NCBI GenBank assembly: GCA_003480425.1
Contig: QUJA01000061.1
Location: forward strand, 1-12,087
Reading direction: 5' to 3'
Origin: Firmicutes bacterium AM31-12AC
Lineage (GTDB): Bacteria > Bacillota > Clostridia > Lachnospirales > Lachnospiraceae
Length of the DNA: 12,087 nucleotides
A program made the translations under genes and the position numbers. The notes beneath the pieces were generated by a model. The model had not been told where the DNA came from. It was given only the letters and a program-made list of their open reading frames with translations, and did no database searches. Every line of letters starts with the position of its first letter. Position 1 is the stretch's first letter. Of the stretch, positions 5,780 to 12,087 are shown one piece after another.

Positions 5780-7675
5780 CTACGCCGAAATCGCATTTCC
5801 CGTATACAACTGGTAATACTTCCCTTTCTCTTCAATCAACTGATCATGTGTACCTCTTTCAATAATTCTACCTTGTTCGAGAACCATGATACAATCAGAG
5901 TTACGGACTGTTGACAGACGATGTGCAATAACAAATGTTGTACGTCCATGCATCAATCTGTCCATACTTTCCTGAATGATACGCTCTGTACGTGTATCAA
6001 TTGAGCTTGTCGCCTCATCCAAAATCAATACCGGCGGATCTGCCACAGCTGCTCTGGCGATTGCTAACAGCTGTCTTTGTCCCTGGCTTAAGTTTGCTCC
6101 ATCGCCGGTGATCATTGTATCGTATCCGTCCGGAAGTCTGCGGATGAATCCATCTGCATTTGCAAGTTTTGCTGCTGCAATGATTTCTTCATCTGTGGCA
6201 TCCAGTTTTCCAAAACGAATATTTTCTTTTACTGTTCCTGTAAATAAATGTGTATCCTGCAATACAATTCCAAGCGAATGACGCAGGTCTGCTTTTTTTA
6301 TCTTGTTGATGTTGATTCCATCGTATCGGATTTTGCCATCCTGAATATCATAGAAACGGTTAATCAGGTTTGTAATGGTTGTTTTTCCTGCCCCTGTAGA
6401 ACCAACGAACGCAATCTTCTGCCCCGGCTCCGCATATAATTTCACATCGTGAAGCACAATCTTATCATCATTGTATCCGAAATCTACTCCGTCAAAGACA
6501 ACATTTCCCTGAAGTTCAATATAATCTACGGAACCATCTGCCTGATGAATATGCTTCCAAGCCCAGCGTCCTGTACGTTTTTCACTCTCTACAAGCTTTC
6601 CATTTTCCTCTTTTGCATTTACTAATGTGACGTAACCATCATCTACTTCCACTTTCTCATCCAGCAATGTAAAGATACGTTCCGCACCGGCAAGTGCCAT
6701 TACAATCGCATTCATCTGCTGGCTGACCTGGTTGATCGGCATGCTAAAGCTCTTATTAAATGTCAGGAAACTTGCAAGTCCTCCCAACGTAAATCCGCCG
6801 ACACTATTTAATGCAAGTGCTCCTCCGACGATTGCACAGATTACGTAACTGATATTTCCGATTTGTGCATTCATAGGTCCAAGGAAGTTGGCAAATGTAT
6901 TTGCACGGTCTGCACTTACAAACAAAGCTTCATTTAATTCTTTAAATTCTTTTTTGCTTTCTTCTTCGTGGCAGAATACTTTTACAACCTTCTGACCATT
7001 CATCATCTCTTCAATATATCCATTTACTTTACCAAGATTTCTCTGCTGTTCCAGGAAATATTTTCCACTCTGTCCGGCAGATTTCTTTGTTCCCCAAATC
7101 ATGATTGCAACCATAATAAGTGTCACGATCGTCAACGGAATATTTAAAATCAACATACTGATAAATACACTGATGATTGTAAATCCACTATTGATAATCT
7201 GCGGGATACTCTGACTGACCATCTGGCGCAACGTATCAATATCATTTGTATAGATTGACATAATATCGCCATGTGCATGCGTGTCAAAATATTTGATAGG
7301 AAGCTTTTCCATATGCTCAAACATTTCATTTCGCATATTCATCATCATACCCTGAGTAACATTTATCATAATACGATTGTATGCATATGTTGCTACAATT
7401 CCAATACCATAAAATACTGCAACTCTTGAAATTGCATGTGCGAGTGGCGAAAAATTCGGTGTATCGCTGGATAAAAGAAATGGTGTTATATATTTATCGA
7501 TTAAATCTCTTGTAAACATCGTTCCTTGTACATTTGCAATAACACCTACAAAAATGAGAATGAATACTGCAATACAATGAAATTTATAATCCCGAAAAAT
7601 GTAATTCATCAATCGCATGAGTAATTTCCCCGGATTTTTAACTTTATTCTGTGGTTTTCCCATTGGTCTTGGCAT
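5780..7675 (-). CDS. Heterodimeric ABC exporter subunit with intact catalytic site (BmrD/LmrD-like)
   Basis: A 631-residue half transporter: six membrane helices in about 30-335, then a nucleotide-binding domain from about 390. Walker A GSTGAGKT is at 425-432, Q-loop Gln 473, signature LSQGQ at 529-533, Walker B VLILDE at 549-554 with catalytic Glu 554, and H-loop His 585. The intact Glu and His make this the subunit supplying the hydrolysing Walker site. Its signature is LSQGQ, not LSGGQ, as expected if it faces the partner's degenerate site. The linker between domains (about 343-388, with GRWAWKHIHQADGSVDYIELQG) is longer than in simple family members. The ATG overlaps the previous gene's stop by one base (TAATG), with GGAGGTG (7683-7689) inside that gene, so translation is coupled. 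It probably exports drugs or lipophilic compounds; substrate unknown. Last gene of the operon. Confidence 0.95.
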   Translation of the reverse strand: MPRPMGKPQNKVKNPGKLLMRLMNYIFRDYKFHCIAVFILIFVGVIANVQGTMFTRDLIDKYITPFLLSSDTPNFSPLAHAISRVAVFYGIGIVATYAYNRIMINVTQGMMMNMRNEMFEHMEKLPIKYFDTHAHGDIMSIYTNDIDTLRQMVSQSIPQIINSGFTIISVFISMLILNIPLTIVTLIMVAIMIWGTKKSAGQSGKYFLEQQRNLGKVNGYIEEMMNGQKVVKVFCHEEESKKEFKELNEALFVSADRANTFANFLGPMNAQIGNISYVICAIVGGALALNSVGGFTLGGLASFLTFNKSFSMPINQVSQQMNAIVMALAGAERIFTLLDEKVEVDDGYVTLVNAKEENGKLVESEKRTGRWAWKHIHQADGSVDYIELQGNVVFDGVDFGYNDDKIVLHDVKLYAEPGQKIAFVGSTGAGKTTITNLINRFYDIQDGKIRYDGININKIKKADLRHSLGIVLQDTHLFTGTVKENIRFGKLDATDEEIIAAAKLANADGFIRRLPDGYDTMITGDGANLSQGQRQLLAIARAAVADPPVLILDEATSSIDTRTERIIQESMDRLMHGRTTFVIAHRLSTVRNSDCIMVLEQGRIIERGTHDQLIEEKGKYYQLYTGNAISA

Positions 7676-9426
7676 TATGCTTCACCTCCATTTTCGTCAA
7701 AATCTCCGCCGCCTTGTGTCTGTGATTCATATACCTCGCGATAAATCTCATTTGTCTTGAGTAGTTCTTCATGCGTACCAAATCCATTAATCTGGCCTTC
7801 ATCCATAACAATGATACGATCTGCATCCTGTACACTGGAGATACGCTGTGCAATGATAAGCTTTGTTGTATCCGGAATTTCCTCTCTAAATGCACGACGT
7901 ATCTTTGCATCTGTCGCTGTATCGACAGCACTCGTACTGTCATCCAAAATTAATATCTTCGGTTTTTTCAGCAATGCTCTTGCAATACAAAGTCTCTGTT
8001 TCTGACCACCGGATACGTTATTTCCACCTTGCTCAATATGTGTATTGTATTTCTGTGGGAAACGCTCGATAAATTCATCGGCACATGCCAATTTACATGC
8101 CTGAATACATTCCTCATCCGAAGCCTCTTTATTTCCCCAACGAAGGTTATCTAAAATACTTCCGGTAAATAATACATTATTCTGAAGCACAACCGAAACC
8201 TGATTTCTCAGTACTTCCAAATCGTATTCTTTTACATTTTTTCCGCCAACCAGAATCTCTCCGTCCGACACGTCGTACAGACGACTGATCAAATTAACAA
8301 GGCTCGTTTTTGCACTACCGGTTCCTCCGATGATTCCGATTGTTTCACCTGAATGAATATCCAGATTAATATTTTTCAAAACTTTTTCTACACTGTCTTT
8401 TTTGTAAGAAAAATCTACATTTTTAAATTCAATGCTTCCATCCGAAACTTCGTAAATCGGATTTTCCGGATTGTGGATATCTGTTGTTTCATTTAACACT
8501 TCTGCGATACGGCGCATGCTGGCCATACTCATTGAAATCATAACGAACACCATAGACAGCATCATTAAACTCATCAAAATATTCATACAATATGCAAGAA
8601 GACTCATCAATTCTCCTGTCGTCAGAGAATCAACTACTATCATTTTTGCTCCAAACCAACTAATCAGAATGATACAGGTATATACCGTAAACATCATGAT
8701 TGGAGCATTCCACACAACGTTCTTTTCTGCCTTTACAAAAATGTCATAAATATTTTTGCTCGCACGTTGAAATTTGCTTGTCTCCTGCTCTTCTCTTACA
8801 TATGCTTTTACAACACGAATCGCAGATACATTTTCCTGAACAGATTCATTCAATGCATCGTATTTCGGAAATGCCTGCTGGAAATAAGCTGTTGCATGGC
8901 GGATAATGAAAAATAAAATGATTCCCAGAATTATAACTGCGACAAGATAAATACTTGCCAGTCTTGCATTGATTGCAAATGCCATGACCATGGCGCAGAT
9001 CATACTCGCCGGTGCCCTCATCATCATACGCAGAACCATCTGATATGCATTTTGTACGTTTGTCACATCTGTTGTCAGACGCGTAACCAATCCCGCTGTG
9101 CTGAAATGATCGATATTTGCAAATGAAAATGTCTGAATATGATCAAACATTGTATTTCTCAAATTCTTTGCAAATCCGGTAGAAGCTTTCGCGCCATAAC
9201 GTCCTCCTGCCATTCCCGCAACCAGACCTAATGCTGCCGCAACGATCATAATTCCACCAACCTTATAAATATGGTTGATGTCTCCGGTATTAACACCTTT
9301 ATCAATGATCGACGCCATTAAAAATGGAATCAATGTTTCAAACAATACTTCCAGAATCATAAAAATTGGTGTCGCGATCGATGCTGCCTTATACTCTTTT
9401 ACTTCTTTTAATAAAGTACGAATCAT
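7675..9426 (-). CDS. Heterodimeric ABC exporter subunit with degenerate ATP site (BmrC/LmrC-like)
   Basis: A 583-residue half transporter with six membrane helices in about 15-305 and a nucleotide-binding domain from about 330. Walker A reads GGTGSAKT (367-374), with Ala where the family has Gly. Q-loop is Gln 415 and the signature is a canonical-type VSGGQ (471-475). Walker B is ILILDD (491-496), with Asp 496 replacing the catalytic Glu, and the H-loop His is Gln 527 (IAQRIS). These are the usual changes in the non-hydrolysing half of heterodimeric exporters such as BmrCD and TM287/288, so the gene is functional, not decayed. Its VSGGQ would complete the active site of the partner encoded next door. 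The ATG overlaps the MarR stop by four bases (ATGA), which indicates translational coupling. Confidence 0.95.
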   Translation of the reverse strand: MIRTLLKEVKEYKAASIATPIFMILEVLFETLIPFLMASIIDKGVNTGDINHIYKVGGIMIVAAALGLVAGMAGGRYGAKASTGFAKNLRNTMFDHIQTFSFANIDHFSTAGLVTRLTTDVTNVQNAYQMVLRMMMRAPASMICAMVMAFAINARLASIYLVAVIILGIILFFIIRHATAYFQQAFPKYDALNESVQENVSAIRVVKAYVREEQETSKFQRASKNIYDIFVKAEKNVVWNAPIMMFTVYTCIILISWFGAKMIVVDSLTTGELMSLLAYCMNILMSLMMLSMVFVMISMSMASMRRIAEVLNETTDIHNPENPIYEVSDGSIEFKNVDFSYKKDSVEKVLKNINLDIHSGETIGIIGGTGSAKTSLVNLISRLYDVSDGEILVGGKNVKEYDLEVLRNQVSVVLQNNVLFTGSILDNLRWGNKEASDEECIQACKLACADEFIERFPQKYNTHIEQGGNNVSGGQKQRLCIARALLKKPKILILDDSTSAVDTATDAKIRRAFREEIPDTTKLIIAQRISSVQDADRIIVMDEGQINGFGTHEELLKTNEIYREVYESQTQGGGDFDENGGEA

Positions 9427-9881
9427 AGATTCTCTCCTTTCATTTTTTCAATATTACAATAAACCTTATTGATTACATTCATAAATGCCTGGATTTCTTC
9501 TTCTGAAATTCCTTCTTCAAGATCTGCATCCATCTTTTGGAAAATCTCTCCAAGTTTTTCATGACTTAACTTTCCCTTTTCTGTCAACATAACTTTCTTT
9601 AATCTGGCATCAGTTTCTACCGAAGCACGGTACACCTGCCCTTTCTTTTCCAAAGCCTGAATGATATTTGTCACTCCCGAACGACATATTCCAAAATACT
9701 TCTCTATATCTTTCTGATAAATATCCTGCTCCTGATGCTCGTACAGATAACGCAATATCCATCCATGCATCAGTGTAGCCTCATCCAGCCCTTCGTCCTT
9801 TACACGCGTCTCTAACAATTTTGATATTGTCCTGTCCATTTTGTGTATTTGATGATTAACATGGATTTGTTCTTCACACAA
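9423..9881 (-). CDS. MarR-family regulator of the ABC exporter operon
   Basis: A winged-helix regulator of 152 residues when started at TTG 9879-9881. This start is preferred because AAAGGTGGAG lies 6-8 bases upstream. A GTG at 9891-9893 extends it by four residues (156) but would overlap that Shine-Dalgarno. The core is IYQKDIEKYFGICRSGVTNIIQALEKKG (about 54-81), holding the helix-turn-helix, then the wing YRASVETDARLKKVMLTEKG (about 84-103) with the family's D-x-R. It probably dimerises, binds GTTC/GAAC-type sites upstream, and releases DNA when a small ligand binds. First gene of a marR-abc-abc operon, so it likely controls its own expression and the exporter. The ligand is unknown. Confidence 0.9.
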   Translation of the reverse strand: MCEEQIHVNHQIHKMDRTISKLLETRVKDEGLDEATLMHGWILRYLYEHQEQDIYQKDIEKYFGICRSGVTNIIQALEKKGQVYRASVETDARLKKVMLTEKGKLSHEKLGEIFQKMDADLEEGISEEEIQAFMNVINKVYCNIEKMKGENL

Positions 9882-9921
9882 ATGTCTCTCCACCTTTCGT
9901 TCAAGTTTTAATCAATTTATT

Positions 9922-9966
9922 TGTTCAAAAAAGAACTGTTCGTTTTTAAATTGTTCATTATTGAAC
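9922..9966. promoter_or_regulatory. Putative MarR operator cluster (TGTTC half-sites at 15-bp steps)
   Basis: TGTTC occurs at 9922-9926, 9937-9941 and 9952-9956, exactly 15 bp apart. Inverted partners make short palindromes: GTTC-N6-GAAC (9923-9936), GAACTGTTC (9933-9941) and GTTCA-N4-TGAAC (9953-9966). The cluster lies between the marR promoter and its start codon, where bound repressor would block the transcript. Which dyad is used is not clear. Confidence 0.5.
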
Positions 9967-9984
9967 TGTTTATCCATAAACAAG

Positions 9985-10012
9985 TTTATCACAATTATTT
10001 TTGTATTGTCAA
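9985..10012 (-). promoter_or_regulatory. Promoter of the marR-abc-abc operon
   Basis: On the minus strand TTGACA (10007-10012) is followed after 16 bases by GATAAA (9985-9990), preceded by TGT, an extended -10 form. It reads towards the MarR gene about 100 bases away, leaving a long leader that holds the TGTTC cluster. Confidence 0.7.
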
Positions 10013-10051
10013 GAGGAAGCCAAATAGGGACGGCGTTTTCCCCTCTTGACA
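10007..10051. promoter_or_regulatory. Inverted repeat joining two divergent -35 boxes
   Basis: TGTCAAGAGG (10007-10016) and CCTCTTGACA (10042-10051) are perfect 10-bp inverted repeats 25 bases apart. Each contains the -35 TTGACA of one of the two divergent efflux operons. The 25 bases between them (10017-10041) include TAGGGACGG, a match to the edge of the palindromic repeats at 1023 and 2224. Confidence 0.7.
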
Positions 10052-10074
10052 TTTATACTACTTCGCACTAATAT
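10046..10074 (+). promoter_or_regulatory. Promoter of the marR-MATE operon
   Basis: TTGACA (10046-10051), a 17-base spacer and TAATAT (10069-10074) form a near-consensus promoter reading into the second MarR gene. Its ribosome binding site AAGGAGG (10098-10104) is strong and fixes the TTG start at 10113. Confidence 0.8.
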
Positions 10075-10112
10075 ACTTAGGAACCGAACTATTTTGTAAG
10101 GAGGTACTTATT

Positions 10113-10541
10113 TTGGAAACAGGCAAAATAATTAATCAAATTTCAAACCGTCTGCGCCGGCGTTCCCATGCAATTCAAGAATCTGTCGGAATCAGTGGCG
10201 CACAGGGAAATATTCTGGACTATATTATAGTCGAATCTTCAAATCACTCTGTATATCAAAAAGAAATTGAATTAGAATTTGGACTTCGTCCTTCTACCGC
10301 AACGGAGCTTTTAAAGGCTCTTGAGAAAAAAGAACTTATTTGCAGAATTCCAGAAAAAACGGATGGTCGATATAAAAAAATCGTATTTACAGAAAAAGCA
10401 CAACGTATCAAAGATACACTACGAGATGAAATCACAGAATCCGAAGCCCTTTTGTTGCATGGACTCTCACCTAAAGAACAAGCTGAATTTCTTCGCATTG
10501 CTGATATCATGTTAAAAAATCTTGATTCCGCTAATCTATAA
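10113..10541 (+). CDS. MarR-family regulator next to a MATE efflux gene
   Basis: A 142-residue MarR-type winged-helix protein, different in sequence from the MarR protein encoded divergently. It starts at TTG (10113-10115), 8 bases after AAGGAGG. The dimerisation helix region is about 1-40. The helix-turn-helix is VYQKEIELEFGLRPSTATELLKALEKKE (about 47-74), followed by the wing ICRIPEKTDGRYKKIVFTEKAQ (76-97) with Asp 84 and Arg 86 in the family's D-x-R position. The C-terminal helices complete the dimer. It precedes the MATE gene by 104 bases on the same strand and probably controls it, its own promoter, or both. Cross-control of the divergent ABC operon is possible because the promoters are adjacent. 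No clear operator palindrome was found at its own promoter. Confidence 0.9.
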   Translation: METGKIINQISNRLRRRSHAIQESVGISGAQGNILDYIIVESSNHSVYQKEIELEFGLRPSTATELLKALEKKELICRIPEKTDGRYKKIVFTEKAQRIKDTLRDEITESEALLLHGLSPKEQAEFLRIADIMLKNLDSANL

Positions 10542-10645
10542 AATCTATCTTCTTTATATCGTTCTTCAGACTAATATCGAGGATATGAAATACATTGATG
10601 GAAAATCATAACTTATAAGAATAATACTAGAAAGGATATCATATT

Positions 10646-11989
10646 ATGAACGAAACTACATCACAAGATGAATTAATGAACTCCATGAAGGTTTCCAAAG
10701 CTGTTGCACAAATGGCAATTCCAAGTGTCATCAGCAGTCTCGTAACCGTTGTATACAACATGGCTGATACATTTTTTGTTGGACAGACCGGAGACCCGCT
10801 TCAGGTTGCGGCCGTCAGCCTCACCAACCCGATTTTCATTCTTTTCATGGCATTTGCCAACATGTTCGGCATGGGTGGAAGTGCTGTTGCTTCTATTGCA
10901 ATGGGCGAGCAAAATGAAAAACGTGTAAAAAATGCATCTGCATTTGTTACATACGCATCTTTATTTGTCGGTGTTATATTTACACTAATTTTATTTTTGT
11001 TTATGAACCCTATATTATCCGTGTTCGGTGCAAATGTACAGACTTATGATTTGGCAAGAGGATATATGTTCCATATTGCCTATGGTGCACCATTTATCAT
11101 TTGGTCCGCCGCTGCCAGTTTTGTTGTAAGAGCCGAAGGTGCTAGTAAGGAAGCTATGATTGGAAGTATGATCGGTACTTTTGCTAACATTATCCTCGAC
11201 CCTGTATTTATCAGTGTATTTGGAATGGGCGCTGCCGGAGCTGCAATTGCAACAACGCTTGGAAATATACTTGCAAGTTTATATTATCTCTGGTATTTTT
11301 TGAAGAAAAGTCTACGCTTTTCTATTCATCCAAAATATTTTCAATGCAAAAACCATTTATTGACTCAAGTATGTGCTACCGGGCTCCCAACTGCCATCTT
11401 TTCTGCACTGATGAGCATCTCTACCATTGTCCTGAATCAAATTCTGGTCGCATACGGCAATGCACCTGTCGCAGCAATCGGAATTGTATTCAAAGCGAAT
11501 ATGTTTATCTCATTTTTGCAAATGGGATTGGCAAATGGTGTACAGCCTTTACTTGGATATAACTATGGTTCTGGAAATCATGTGCGTTTCGTATCAATCG
11601 AGCGTTTTACCAAGAAATGTTGTCTGATTTTAGGCGTACTCTCAACAATACTTTTCTTCGTTCTTCGCGAGCCAATCATCCGTCTCTTTATTTCCGATGC
11701 AGATGTGGTTCACTATGGTGTTCTAATGCTTGTTGCTTATATGTTGTCCGGTCCGGTCATCGGTCTGTTGTTCGTAAATATGAACTGTATGCAATCAACT
11801 GGAAATGCACTTCCTGCGACTATACTTTCCATCCTTCGTCAGGGATTGCTTTTGATTCCGCTATTGTATCTGCTCAATGCATTATTCGGACTGAATGGTG
11901 TTATTTACGGACAGGCACTGACAGATTATATTGCAGTTATTTTTTCGATTGCGATTTGGGTGGTGGAGAAAAAGAAGTTTGCTATTTAG
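10646..11989 (+). CDS. MATE-family multidrug efflux transporter
   Basis: A 447-residue integral membrane protein of the MATE family with two six-helix halves, expected to expel organic cations or drugs using an ion gradient. The first half (about 15-220) carries the family pattern NMADTFFVGQTGDPLQVAAVSLTNPI (37-62) and MFGMGGSAVASIAMGEQN (73-90). The second half (about 235-440) carries LPTAIFSALMSISTIVLNQIL and GLANGVQPLLGYNYGSG. These resemble the MepA-like branch of bacterial MATE proteins, but the substrate is not predictable. The ATG follows AAAGGA (10632-10637). The 104 bases after the marR gene show no clear terminator, so transcription from the marR promoter is likely. Length is normal and the gene is complete. 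The 98 bases after its stop show only a weak GCTCA/TGAGC stem (12040-12056) and no convincing terminator. Confidence 0.95.
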   Translation: MNETTSQDELMNSMKVSKAVAQMAIPSVISSLVTVVYNMADTFFVGQTGDPLQVAAVSLTNPIFILFMAFANMFGMGGSAVASIAMGEQNEKRVKNASAFVTYASLFVGVIFTLILFLFMNPILSVFGANVQTYDLARGYMFHIAYGAPFIIWSAAASFVVRAEGASKEAMIGSMIGTFANIILDPVFISVFGMGAAGAAIATTLGNILASLYYLWYFLKKSLRFSIHPKYFQCKNHLLTQVCATGLPTAIFSALMSISTIVLNQILVAYGNAPVAAIGIVFKANMFISFLQMGLANGVQPLLGYNYGSGNHVRFVSIERFTKKCCLILGVLSTILFFVLREPIIRLFISDADVVHYGVLMLVAYMLSGPVIGLLFVNMNCMQSTGNALPATILSILRQGLLLIPLLYLLNALFGLNGVIYGQALTDYIAVIFSIAIWVVEKKKFAI

Positions 11990-12087
11990 TTCATTAAGTG
12001 GCAATACGTTCCTTACAAAAAATTGATATAAGAATTCTTGCTCAGATTCCATGAGCGGGAGACACATAAGAGCGTAAATTTTTGCTA

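Noticed and set aside
7644..8906. Short open frames on both strands inside the ABC genes
   Set aside because: Shadows in other frames of two genes with complete ABC motifs; none has an independent start signal.
7675..9426. Decayed or inactive ABC gene, because catalytic Glu and the H-loop His are missing
   Set aside because: Those exact changes (Glu to Asp, His to Gln) are normal in one half of heterodimeric exporters, and the frame is intact and coupled to the partner.
12031..12087. Terminator after the MATE gene
   Set aside because: Only a 5-bp stem GCTCA/TGAGC with no T-run directly after it; the window ends before anything firmer can be seen.

Overview
The window looks like part of a low-GC Firmicutes chromosome, most likely a gut Lachnospiraceae (Dorea/Blautia/Mediterraneibacter-like). 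This rests on AT-rich codons, strong AGGAGG ribosome binding sites, GTG/TTG starts, a MarR-ABC-ABC operon with clostridial-type proteins, and GGGAC...GTCCC palindromic repeats. The genus is inference; no rRNA or marker gene is present.

Layout. (1) Positions 1-2290: an RluA-family pseudouridine synthase and an EamA/DMT transporter, both on +. They are separated and bounded by copies of a GGGAC...GTCCC palindrome that runs into the ends of the neighbouring genes. (2) 2285-4894, minus strand: a metal-resistance operon read in the order CadC-like ArsR/SmtB regulator, a free 72-residue HMA metal-binding protein, and a PIB-2 type Zn/Cd/Pb ATPase that lacks its own N-terminal HMA domain. A TTGACA-N17-TATTAT promoter and a 22-bp operator can be read upstream. 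(3) About 4895-5779: roughly 880 bases without a credible gene but highly structured. A hairpin element (A, about 4914-5045) and a 281-bp imperfect palindrome (B, 5496-5776) flank a tandem array of about eight degenerate 53-bp units. Most units contain a dyad of two 10-nt arms around a 16-nt centre. This is the most unusual part of the window. (4) 5780-9881, minus strand: a marR-abc-abc operon with overlapping or touching genes, encoding a heterodimeric ABC exporter with one degenerate ATP site. (5) 10046-11989, plus strand: a second MarR regulator and a MATE efflux pump, divergent from operon 4. The two promoters have mirrored -35 boxes inside a 10-bp inverted repeat.

Functionally the window is an efflux cluster: a metal exporter with its own sensor, and two multidrug-type exporters with two different MarR regulators firing away from a shared promoter region. 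The regulators' ligands and the pumps' substrates cannot be read from sequence.
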